Below are positions 17,258 through 25,669 of a DNA stretch of 45,644 nt, in pieces (positions within the stretch are counted from its first letter, which is position 1; every line of letters begins with the position of its first letter). The notes below the pieces were generated by a model. It searched no databases. It had not been told where the DNA came from and saw nothing but the letters and a program-made list of their open reading frames with translations. A program made the translations under genes and the position numbers. Location: assembly GCA_024275315.1 (NCBI GenBank), contig JAJRZK010000052.1, positions 1 to 45,644 on the forward strand, given 5' to 3'. This DNA is from Nitrospirota bacterium. GTDB lineage: Bacteria; Nitrospinota_A; UBA7883.

Positions 17258-18165
17258 TGTTTATACTCCTTCTCCCTTTTTTGGGCCATCAACAGCTTGC
17301 GTATCCGCCCACGCGCTTCATCATAACTCATATCCCCGGGCGGTTCACGGTTTACAACCTTGAACACGTGAAACCCGTATATCGATTCTATCACTTCGGA
17401 AATCTGGCCGACTTTCAGGCCGAAAACCGCGTTTTCAAATTCCGGAGGCATCTGCCCCCTGCTGAAATAGCCCAGGTCGCCGCCAGACGCGGCGTCGGGG
17501 CTTTGTGACCGTTCTCTCGCTATTTTAGCAAAGTCTCCTTTGTTCAATAATTTTTTTCGCACCTGCTCGGCCACCGTCTCGTCGGTGACCATTATCTGCA
17601 ACGCCCTCACTCTCTCCGGCCATTTGAACGAATCCTTGTTCTTATCGTAATAACTTTTGATTTCAGACTCATCAACGCTCAGTTTCGACTCCACCTGGAC
17701 AAGCTCGAGCTTTTTCACTACCAGCCCTTTTTTGACAGAGGCTTTCCATTCGTCGAAGCTCATTTCGTTTTTGGCGAGAATCAGGCCCAGTTTCGGGTTG
17801 TCATATTTTCCCAAAAGCAGGTTAACCTCTTTTTCCAATTCTTCATTGGACACCGATATGTTCAGCCGTTTGGCCTCCATTTCCAGCAGATATTCGTCTA
17901 TCAATTGATACAGCACGGCCTTGTTCAGGTTTTCATGTTTTGGCAATGGCTCCTTTTCCTCGAGGTTCAGCAATACCTTGTAGTGGTTCAGTCTTTGTTT
18001 CAGGTCCTCCCCGGTGATCTTCTTGGTTCCGACCGTGGCTATTACACTTGACAATTTCGAGACCTCCCCACCCTCGGTTGTTTCCTGGGCTTTCCGGCAC
18101 GAGGAAAACCAGACACAGCCTACAGCTACCCCGATGACCGCAAAGCGGATAATCTTTCTACGCAT
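17185..18165 (-). CDS. PpiC-type peptidyl-prolyl isomerase lipoprotein
   Basis: The 326-residue product has a lipoprotein-type signal (VIGVAVGCVWFSSC, lipidated Cys near 23), a SurA/PrsA-like helical N-domain (about 38-180) and a parvulin domain at about 185-280 with the motifs RALQIMVTDE, GGDLGYFSRGQMPPEFE and GFHVFKVVNREPP. It is predicted to sit on a membrane facing the periplasm and assist folding. It is a paralogue-like neighbour of the SurA-like gene, with the same parvulin blocks. The ATG at 18165 has AAGGA 9 nt upstream and overlaps the glycosyltransferase gene by 40 nt; its own end overlaps the next gene by 73 nt. The lipobox has Phe at -3, slightly atypical. Confidence 0.85.
   Translation of the reverse strand: MRRKIIRFAVIGVAVGCVWFSSCRKAQETTEGGEVSKLSSVIATVGTKKITGEDLKQRLNHYKVLLNLEEKEPLPKHENLNKAVLYQLIDEYLLEMEAKRLNISVSNEELEKEVNLLLGKYDNPKLGLILAKNEMSFDEWKASVKKGLVVKKLELVQVESKLSVDESEIKSYYDKNKDSFKWPERVRALQIMVTDETVAEQVRKKLLNKGDFAKIARERSQSPDAASGGDLGYFSRGQMPPEFENAVFGLKVGQISEVIESIYGFHVFKVVNREPPGDMSYDEARGRIRKLLMAQKREKEYKHWIDELKERVPVNIDYEALSRALS
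17266..17270 (-). promoter_or_regulatory. ribosome binding site for the SurA-like gene
   Basis: AGGAG on the minus strand, preceded by GGGAGA, stands 8 nt before TTG 17257. It lies inside the coding sequence of the upstream foldase and decides the TTG start. Confidence 0.6.
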
Positions 18166-19631
18166 AATTCATGGTCCTTACAGCGATTCAACACTTGTTC
18201 ATAATGGGCTATCGCGGATCGGTAATCGTGGCGGCACACCTCTTTTAGCTGGGCGAGGTTGACACGCGCGTCTATATCGTTTTCATCGAGCTCAAGAGCT
18301 TTTTCGAGGTTCATCTCGGCGTTGTCTATATCACCGACCCCGAACTGAGCGGCTCCCAGCGCCGCGTATGACCGGGCGTTATCGAGCGTATCGACCAGCG
18401 GCGCCAGGGCGTTGGCCACCAGGTCGAACCTGCGCATCGACAGGTATTTTGCCACGGCCTGGTTCACAAGCTCGCCCGTACGGGGAAAACGTCTCAGCCA
18501 TTCTACCATCTCAGAGCCCGCCCGCTGGTAATTTGAAGTGAACACCAGGCACTGCCAGTGGCCGAACATGGCCGGGACATGGCAGGGATCGAGCTCTATC
18601 GCCCTGGCGAAACACGGCTCCGCCTGGTCGAACCTGCTTTCGCCGGACAGGAGCGCGCCCTTGTTGAACCATGCGGTAAACATGCCCCCGTTTGCTTCGA
18701 TGGCCCGGTCGAACAGGGCTATGGCCTTGTCCACGTTCCCCTCCTGGCGCTCTACACCGGCCAGGTTGACCAGCGCGTCGGCGTGGGCGGAGTCTATCCG
18801 TATCATCTCCTCCAGGGCCCGCCGCGCCTCGTCCAGCCGGCCAAGCTTGTAATGGGCCGACCCGATATAAAACAATGATTTCGAATACGCCGGGTCCAGC
18901 TCGAAAGCTTCGGTGAAATACCCGATACATTCCTCGAACCGGCCCAGCTCGTGAAGTTGCACGCCAAGCTCGAACCGCGCCTTGGGGTCGCCGGGCGTTT
19001 CTTCCACCTTCAGTTCCCCCAGCCTGAGATACTCCCTCATTTTCTCTTCAAGCCGTCGCCGGTCGCCAGATTTGCCGTAATGGTGGATCACGACATCCGT
19101 CTTGGCGGTGACCCACCGGGTGGCCGGGTTTTTACAGACAAGGTTCTCGTGAACCCGGCCAGTGTATACATAATCGGAGCGTTTCCGATACAACCGCATG
19201 GCGTAGTTTTGTGAATAGCTTGAAAATCCGCGCTCCATCTGCGGATATTCACCGACGACCGGTCTCTGGTTGACATACCCGGCTCCCCTCAGATAATGGC
19301 GCTGGACAAGGTAATACCCGTCAATCCGGTCATCATCGATCAAGGCGCGTATCCGTGGATGGTCCCGCGGCGAAATCATCTCGTCCGCGTCGAGGCAAAG
19401 CGCCCACCCCTCCGCGACATACCCCAGCGCCGCGTTGCGGGCGGCGGAAAAATCATTCGTCCATCTATGGTGGCACACTCTTGCGCCCAGCGATTCGGCC
19501 ACATCGACGGTGTTGTCGTCCGAGCCGGTGTCCACTATGACAAGGTCGTCTATTATCGGCGTTACAGACTCCACGCAACGCGCGAGGTCGGCTTGCTCGT
19601 TCTTTACGATCATGCAAAGGGTAAGCTTCAT
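18126..19631 (-). CDS. family-2 glycosyltransferase with TPR repeats
   Basis: The N-terminal 210 residues are a GT-A fold glycosyltransferase of family 2: LTLCMIVKNEQADLARCVES, then IVDTGSDDNT, FSAARNAAL and the metal-binding LCLDADE (about 79-84). The rest (about 215-495) is a run of tetratricopeptide repeats, e.g. ARFELGVQLHELGRFEEC and KSLFYIGSAHYKLGRLDEA. Proteins of this type (SunS-like or protein glycosyltransferase-like) may modify proteins or peptides bound by the TPR part; acceptor and sugar are unknown. It starts in an ATGA overlap with the mfd stop and overlaps the lipoprotein foldase by 40 nt, so it is in one operon with mfd and two foldases. Confidence 0.86.
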   Translation of the reverse strand: MKLTLCMIVKNEQADLARCVESVTPIIDDLVIVDTGSDDNTVDVAESLGARVCHHRWTNDFSAARNAALGYVAEGWALCLDADEMISPRDHPRIRALIDDDRIDGYYLVQRHYLRGAGYVNQRPVVGEYPQMERGFSSYSQNYAMRLYRKRSDYVYTGRVHENLVCKNPATRWVTAKTDVVIHHYGKSGDRRRLEEKMREYLRLGELKVEETPGDPKARFELGVQLHELGRFEECIGYFTEAFELDPAYSKSLFYIGSAHYKLGRLDEARRALEEMIRIDSAHADALVNLAGVERQEGNVDKAIALFDRAIEANGGMFTAWFNKGALLSGESRFDQAEPCFARAIELDPCHVPAMFGHWQCLVFTSNYQRAGSEMVEWLRRFPRTGELVNQAVAKYLSMRRFDLVANALAPLVDTLDNARSYAALGAAQFGVGDIDNAEMNLEKALELDENDIDARVNLAQLKEVCRHDYRSAIAHYEQVLNRCKDHELCVERLSALRSSG

Positions 19632-22600
19632 CCCAGTTGTTCCGTAAGAAAAATGAAAAAATCTTTCACAGACTCGAACCTCTCCTTCCAGTCGGAGCCG
19701 GAGATGGTAAATTCCATCGTCATCTCCGAAACGAACCTGAAGACCCTGCCGGATTTGTTCGCCGCGGCCACGAGGCTCGATGGCGACACCCTGGTGCGTT
19801 CGTTGAACACGAGGTAGAGGCTGTTCCTGGTGATATCGACCTTTTCAATTCTCAGCTTTTTCGCCAGAAGCTTTATCCTGTATGTGGCCAGCAGTTTGCC
19901 GGCCTGTTCCGGTATGGGGCCGAACCTGTCCCGCATTTCGTTTTCCATCTCGTCAAGCTCGTCCATGGACGAAAGAGAGCTGAGCCTGTTATACAGCTCT
20001 ATCCGCCCTCCCAGATCCGGCACATAACCAGGTTCGAGCCTCCCCTGGAAATTCAGGTTCAGCTCCGAATCGAAACGATCCGCGACCGGCTCTCCTTTAA
20101 GCTCCCGTATGGTGTCTTCTAGCATCTGGCAATACATGTCGAACCCAACCGCGTCTATCTGGCCCGATTGCTGTGCGCCCAAAAGGTTGCCCGCCCCCCG
20201 GATCTCCATGTCTCTGGCCGCCAGTTTGAATCCGCTACCAAGATCGCTGAGGTCCTCTATGGCTATGAGGCGTTTGCGGGCGGTCTCCGTCAGCGCCGCC
20301 TGTCCGGGTATGAGCATATACCCGTACGCCCTGTGCCTGTCCCTGCCGACTCTTCCGCGAAGCTGGTACAGCTGGGCCAGGCCGAAATGGTCTGCGCGGT
20401 TGATTATGATCGTGTTAGCCGAATGGATATCCAGCCCCGACTCGATGATGGTGGTGCATACAAGTATATCGGCAGACCGGTCGACAAACTCGGTCATGAC
20501 CTGTTCCAGCTCCTTTTCGGGCATCTGGCCATGGGCGACACAGACCCTGGCTTCCGGCGCCAGCTTGCGTAAATACCGGGCCATGCTGTGGATGGATTTT
20601 ACCTTGTTGTGCACAAAGAAAACCTGCCCTCCCCTGTCCATCTCACGCATGATAGCTTCTTTAATCACATTGTCGGAAAACTTCACGATGAAATTGCGGA
20701 TCGACTGGCGGTCCGGCGGCGGGGTTTCTATGACGGACAGGTCCCTTATGCCCAAAAGCGACGTATGGAGCGTGCGGGGAATCGGGGTCGCCGTCAGCGT
20801 CAAAACATCCACGCTTGCGCGCATGCCGCGAAGCTTTTCCTTGTGGGCTACGCCGAAACGCTGTTCCTCGTCGATTATCACCAGGCCCAGGTTGTGAAAC
20901 TTTATATCCTTCTGAAGCAGTCTGTGTGTGCCTATGAGCACATTCACGTCACCGGCGGCGGTTCTTGCTATTATATCTTTCTGCTGTTTTTTCGACCTGA
21001 ACCGGCTAAGGACCTCTATGGACACGGAAAACGCTTTGAACCGCTCTGAAAACGTCTGGTAATGCTGTTGCGCCAGCAGGGTCGTGGGCACAAGCAGGGC
21101 GACCTGTTTCCCATCGTAAACCGCCTTGAAGGCCGCCCGCATGGCGATTTCGGTTTTTCCATATCCGACATCACCGCAAATCAGCCTGTCCATGGGTCTT
21201 TTTCTCTCCATATCCGCCGCCACTTCCGCAATCGCGGACAACTGGTCTTCTGTCTCCTCATACTCGAACATGGCGGCGAACTCGCTGTGAAACGGACCAT
21301 CCTGGGAAAACGAGTTCCCCTCGTTAAGCTGTCTTGACGCGTATATCTTAAGCAGTTTGTCGGCCATCACCAGCAGGTTCTTCTTGACTTTGGCGCGGGT
21401 CTTTTTCCAGGTGGACCCGCCCATTTTATCCAGCGCCGGCGCGTTTCCCCCGCAACCCGTATATTTGTTCAAAAGCTCTATATCCCTCATGGGGACGAAC
21501 AGCCTTTGACGTTCGGCGTACTCGATATCCAGATACTCATCCGCCGTATCTGCGATGATCATCTCCCTGGCCCCGATATAGCGCCCCACTCCGTGGACCT
21601 TGTGGACCACATAATCTCCGGGTTTCAGGTCCGCCACACCAACGCTGAAAGCATGGCGGATCTTACGGGATCTTCGCCTGATTTTTGGCGCCTTGCCGAA
21701 AATCTCGTCTTCCGTCACCAGCGCCCATTTGTCCGAAGGTATGGTAAAACCCTCGGATATTTTCCCGACGGTGATGTATAGCGAGGCTTCGAAAAGACGG
21801 GGTTGCGGCTCTTCCAGGCCGTCAAGGAACGAGCCGAGCTCATCCAAATCGAGCCTTCTGGCGCCCAGATCATAATCGCTGAGGCTGTTGTCCAGCCGGT
21901 CGGCTCCGCCGGGGGTCGTGGCGGCGATCACCACGCGGTAGCCCTCCTCCAGCAAATGGCGTATGTCATCGATGAAAACCGAAAACGCGCCTTTGTACCT
22001 GTTGGCGGCTTTGGCTCTTATTGTGCGGCAGTTTTCCCCCTGCCCGGTAACTGCAAGCTCGCCCAGGTTCAGCAACGAATCATGGCCAAGCTTTTTCTCC
22101 AGCTCCTCCCGGTCCAGGAAAAGCTTTTCGGGAGCGATAACGGCTTCCTTTCCCTCCCTGACCGTTTCTTCGTACCCCGACTCCACCAGGGTGTAAAAGG
22201 AATCCATATGCGCCATGACATTTTCAGGCTCGTCTACGATCACGGCGGCGGATTCGGGCAGGTAATCAAAGAGCGACTGCGGTTCGGGGAAAAACAACGG
22301 AAGATATTTCTCCATCCCGCTAAAAAACCGTTCCGACCGGAAAAAACCGATGATGCGTTCGGATGAAGCGCCGGAAACACCACCATTACCGCACAGTTCT
22401 TCGAATTTCCCGACCAGAGAGCCGGTGTCCACCCCGTCGTAAAAGACTTCCCGGTAGGGTATAAGGTCGAACGATTCGATTTGTCGAACCGATTTCTGGT
22501 TATCCGGGTTGAACAGCCGCAACGACTCGACAGTCTCCCCAAACAGCTCTATCCGAACCGGATGGGCGCCGGAGCCGGCGAATATATCCATTATCCCTCC

Positions 22601-23122
22601 GCGGACGGAAAACTCGCCCCGCTCCTGTGTCATATCGACCCGTCTGTAGCCGTGGGACACAAGATGACCGGAGAGCAGATCCAGATCCATCGAGTCGCCT
22701 TTGTCGATTGTAAGCAAAGATTTTTTCAATATTTCGGATGGGATAATCCTCCGCGCCAAAGCCTCTAAGGTGGTAACGACCACCATGCTGTTTCCGGATC
22801 CCCTGGCCAGGTTCATCAACTCGGACAGTCTCTGGCCGGAGATTTCGGGATGGGGGGACATCTGTTCGTATGGAAGTATCTCCCACGGCGGGAAATAGTG
22901 TAGCCCGACAGACGTGTTTTTCCCCGAAATGAAAAAGCGAAGCGTATCGTACAGCTCCTCGGCCCTGGCCGCCTTGTCGCACACCAGCACCAGCGGGCGG
23001 CGAAGCCACTTGGCCAGGAGCGCAACCGCCATCGCCTTGGCCGATCTGGTCAGGCCGTTTACGGTCAAGGGGCCTTGACCCTTGCCGCCAATGGCGGATT
23101 TCAGGGCGAACATGGATATCAT
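19628..23122 (-). CDS. mfd: transcription-repair coupling factor Mfd
   Basis: Mfd removes RNA polymerase stalled at DNA lesions and recruits UvrA. The 1164-residue protein (E. coli 1148) shows the UvrB-like N-terminal region (FPPWEILPYEQMSPHPEI at about 77-94, then RGEFSVRGGIMDIF), the CarD/RID polymerase-binding domain at about 495-560 (LKPGDYVVHKVHGVGRY), then the RecG-like translocase with Walker A GDVGYGKTE at 650-658 and the DEEQRFG box at 751-757. The TRCF C-terminal domain follows with the LGAQQSGQIDAVGF motif. The ATG at 23122 lacks a clear Shine-Dalgarno; ATG 23113 is the alternative. It is the first gene of a minus-strand run and diverges from dusB across 166 bp. Confidence 0.97.
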   Translation of the reverse strand: MISMFALKSAIGGKGQGPLTVNGLTRSAKAMAVALLAKWLRRPLVLVCDKAARAEELYDTLRFFISGKNTSVGLHYFPPWEILPYEQMSPHPEISGQRLSELMNLARGSGNSMVVVTTLEALARRIIPSEILKKSLLTIDKGDSMDLDLLSGHLVSHGYRRVDMTQERGEFSVRGGIMDIFAGSGAHPVRIELFGETVESLRLFNPDNQKSVRQIESFDLIPYREVFYDGVDTGSLVGKFEELCGNGGVSGASSERIIGFFRSERFFSGMEKYLPLFFPEPQSLFDYLPESAAVIVDEPENVMAHMDSFYTLVESGYEETVREGKEAVIAPEKLFLDREELEKKLGHDSLLNLGELAVTGQGENCRTIRAKAANRYKGAFSVFIDDIRHLLEEGYRVVIAATTPGGADRLDNSLSDYDLGARRLDLDELGSFLDGLEEPQPRLFEASLYITVGKISEGFTIPSDKWALVTEDEIFGKAPKIRRRSRKIRHAFSVGVADLKPGDYVVHKVHGVGRYIGAREMIIADTADEYLDIEYAERQRLFVPMRDIELLNKYTGCGGNAPALDKMGGSTWKKTRAKVKKNLLVMADKLLKIYASRQLNEGNSFSQDGPFHSEFAAMFEYEETEDQLSAIAEVAADMERKRPMDRLICGDVGYGKTEIAMRAAFKAVYDGKQVALLVPTTLLAQQHYQTFSERFKAFSVSIEVLSRFRSKKQQKDIIARTAAGDVNVLIGTHRLLQKDIKFHNLGLVIIDEEQRFGVAHKEKLRGMRASVDVLTLTATPIPRTLHTSLLGIRDLSVIETPPPDRQSIRNFIVKFSDNVIKEAIMREMDRGGQVFFVHNKVKSIHSMARYLRKLAPEARVCVAHGQMPEKELEQVMTEFVDRSADILVCTTIIESGLDIHSANTIIINRADHFGLAQLYQLRGRVGRDRHRAYGYMLIPGQAALTETARKRLIAIEDLSDLGSGFKLAARDMEIRGAGNLLGAQQSGQIDAVGFDMYCQMLEDTIRELKGEPVADRFDSELNLNFQGRLEPGYVPDLGGRIELYNRLSSLSSMDELDEMENEMRDRFGPIPEQAGKLLATYRIKLLAKKLRIEKVDITRNSLYLVFNERTRVSPSSLVAAANKSGRVFRFVSEMTMEFTISGSDWKERFESVKDFFIFLTEQLG

Positions 23123-23288
23123 ACGTGAACCAATAGCGACAAATCTTTATTGTAACTATCCGGCCCGCAAGTTTCCTTAACGAAATTTCAACCACTGGCG
23201 CAGGCGACTTTTTTTCCATTAATGATAGAATGAACCACGAGTCTGCGGTTTTCGCGTCCGGAATGTGAACCACATTAACAAAAGGCCC

Positions 23289-24278
23289 ATGCAAATAGCC
23301 GGTATCAAGATAAAATCAAGAGCTGTAATGGCGCCCATGGCGGGGATTACCGACTTTGCGTTTCGTTCGATCGTCGCGGAGTATGGCGCGGGGCTTGTCA
23401 CATCGGAACTGCTCAGCGCCAACGCCATCGTCCGGGGATCGGAAAAAACCATCATGATGCTTCCCCGCCCCGATGAGCCGGGCCCGGTCGCGGCGCAGAT
23501 ATTCGGCGCCGATCCGGAGATAATGCGCGAAGCGGCGATGATCGTTTCGCGATCGTCATGCCAAATCATTGATATCAATTTTGGTTGCCCGGTCAAAAAA
23601 GTCACAAAATGCGGAGCCGGGGCGGCGGCCCTGAAAGATATTAAAACCGCCGGCCGGATAGCGGCGGCCGTGGTGAATTCGACGGATAAACCGGTGACCG
23701 CCAAAATCCGGTCGGGATGGGGGGCGGAATCGGTCAACGCAATCGAGATGGCCAAAACGATGGAGGACGCAGGTGTGGACGCGATAACCATCCATGCCCG
23801 GACAGCGGCCCAGGGCTACTCCGGCGAAGCGGACTGGGAATTGATATCGGAAGTGGCGCGGAGGGTCAACATACCTGTCATCGGAAACGGAGACATCGAT
23901 TCGCCCGAGACCGCGGTTGAAAAGCTGTGGTCGGCCGGTTGCGATTTCGTCATGATAGGCAGGGCGGCGCTCGGGGCTCCATGGATATTCCGGCAATTTA
24001 ATGAGCTTTGCTCCACCGGAAGCTATGGTAAAATTTCCAACTCTGAAATAGCCGCCGTGATACTCCGTCAAATGGAGATGATGACCGGTCTTTACGGAGA
24101 GCGCAACGCGGCAAGAAAAATGAGAACGCGGCTCGGTTATTACACCAGGGGATTGACCGGCGCCGCCAGGTTCAGAAAAGCGGTAACTAAGCTGGAGTCG
24201 GCGCGCGAGCTTGAAGAGCTTGTCACCGGCTTTTTGTTGGAAAAGCAGGTATCTGCCACATACGGGGGGACGGGTTGA
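23289..24278 (+). CDS. dusB: tRNA-dihydrouridine synthase DusB
   Basis: Dus enzymes are FMN-dependent reductases that turn uridine in the tRNA D-loop to dihydrouridine. The product (329 residues from ATG 23289) has VMAPMAGITDFAFR at its N-terminus, QIFGADPE, the catalytic cysteine in NFGCPVKKV, IHARTAAQGYSGEADW, and the phosphate-binding VIGNGDIDSPE and VMIGRAALGAPW. This is the DusB-type subgroup. A GTG at 23265 would add eight residues, but homologues start at the later ATG, which follows AAAGG. The stop overlaps the next start by one base (TGATG). Confidence 0.95.
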   Translation: MQIAGIKIKSRAVMAPMAGITDFAFRSIVAEYGAGLVTSELLSANAIVRGSEKTIMMLPRPDEPGPVAAQIFGADPEIMREAAMIVSRSSCQIIDINFGCPVKKVTKCGAGAAALKDIKTAGRIAAAVVNSTDKPVTAKIRSGWGAESVNAIEMAKTMEDAGVDAITIHARTAAQGYSGEADWELISEVARRVNIPVIGNGDIDSPETAVEKLWSAGCDFVMIGRAALGAPWIFRQFNELCSTGSYGKISNSEIAAVILRQMEMMTGLYGERNAARKMRTRLGYYTRGLTGAARFRKAVTKLESARELEELVTGFLLEKQVSATYGGTG

Positions 24279-25651
24279 TGGAGATGAACAAGAGCATTTT
24301 CAGGGAATACGATATCCGGGGAATTGTCGACAAAGACCTGACTCCGGAAGTGGTCGAAAGCATAGGCAGGGCGTTCGGCAGTGTTGTGGCCAGAAACGGC
24401 GGCTCCACGGTCACCGTGGGGCATGACGCCAGGGAATCTTGCCCGGCGATCCTGAAATCCCTGTCGAAAGGTGTCATGGCCGCGGGAATCGACGTGATCA
24501 ATATCGGCATGGTCCCGACACCTCTTCTCTACTTTTCGATCCACCATCTCAAGCCCGACGGCGGGATGATGATAACAGGCTCCCACAACCCGCCGGAGTT
24601 CAACGGGTTCAAGCTGAACCTGGGGACAGGGTCCATTTATGGAGAGGGCATAAAGGCTATCTGCCGGATGATAGAAGATGGCGATTACGAATCCGGCTCC
24701 GGGTCCATGACCGAAAGAGACGTTATCGAAGACTACATATCCATGGTCAAAAGCAAGATCAGCCTGGATCGGAAACCGCGGATAGTGATAGATTCCGGCA
24801 ACGGATGCGGCGGCATAGTGGCCCCGCGCCTGATGAGGGAGCTCGGGTGCGGAGTGATAGAGCTGTTCTGCGAGGTGGACGGGAGCTTTCCGAACCACCA
24901 CCCTGACCCGACGGTGCCAGCCAACCTGGCCGACATCATCGCGAAGGTAAAAGAGACGGGAGCGGAGGCCGGCGTGGCCTATGACGGCGACGCGGACCGC
25001 ATCGGCGTGGTGGACGAAAAAGGGGGAATCCTTTTTGGCGACCAGCTTCTGATGATTTTCGCCCGGGACATACTCAAACGCAAGCCGCGGGCGAAGGTCG
25101 TATACGATGTAAAATGCTCCCGGAACCTGGAGCGCGACATAAAAAACCACGGAGGCTCCCCGATTATCAACGCCACCGGGCACTCGCTGATAAAGGCCAG
25201 GTTAGCCGAGGAAAATGCGGAGCTTGCAGGGGAGATGAGCGCGCACATATTCTTCAAAGATGGCTATTACGGTTACGACGACGCCATATTCGCCACCGCA
25301 AGGTTGTTGCGAATCATGTCAGAGACGGAGATGAAAGTGTCGGAATACCTCAAGGATCTGCCGGTGGTATACAACACTCCCGAGATCAGGATAGAGTGTC
25401 CTGATGATGTGAAGTTCGGCCTGGTGGCCGATATTACGGCTCATTTCAAGAAAACGCACGACGTGGTGGATATAGACGGCGCCAGGATAAACTTTGACGG
25501 TGGATGGGGGTTGATCCGCGCTTCCAACACACAGCCTGTGCTGGTGCTTCGGTTCGAGGCGGAAAGCGAGGAGAGGCTCGATGAGATAAAGCGGATGGTT
25601 TATGAAAAGTTGAGTTCCTATCCGTCCCAAAAAGGGATGGACATGTTCTAG
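24278..25651 (+). CDS. phosphomannomutase/phosphoglucomutase
   Basis: This alpha-D-phosphohexomutase interconverts mannose- or glucose-6-phosphate and the 1-phosphates used for sugar nucleotides. The product (457 residues from ATG 24278) opens with IFREYDIRG, carries the phosphoserine loop TGSHNPPEFNGFK (Ser102), the metal loop DGDADR (236-241), the sugar-specificity loop GEMSAHIFF and the phosphate-binding loop RASNTQPVLVLRFEA. The GEMSxH loop is typical of the bifunctional PMM/PGM (AlgC/ManB) group. The TTG at 24275 and ATG 24284 are alternatives; ATG 24278 has a G-rich ribosome site. It would feed LPS and exopolysaccharide synthesis, also represented further right in the window. Confidence 0.93.
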   Translation: MEMNKSIFREYDIRGIVDKDLTPEVVESIGRAFGSVVARNGGSTVTVGHDARESCPAILKSLSKGVMAAGIDVINIGMVPTPLLYFSIHHLKPDGGMMITGSHNPPEFNGFKLNLGTGSIYGEGIKAICRMIEDGDYESGSGSMTERDVIEDYISMVKSKISLDRKPRIVIDSGNGCGGIVAPRLMRELGCGVIELFCEVDGSFPNHHPDPTVPANLADIIAKVKETGAEAGVAYDGDADRIGVVDEKGGILFGDQLLMIFARDILKRKPRAKVVYDVKCSRNLERDIKNHGGSPIINATGHSLIKARLAEENAELAGEMSAHIFFKDGYYGYDDAIFATARLLRIMSETEMKVSEYLKDLPVVYNTPEIRIECPDDVKFGLVADITAHFKKTHDVVDIDGARINFDGGWGLIRASNTQPVLVLRFEAESEERLDEIKRMVYEKLSSYPSQKGMDMF

Positions 25652-25669
25652 GCGGGGTTTTTAACAAAC

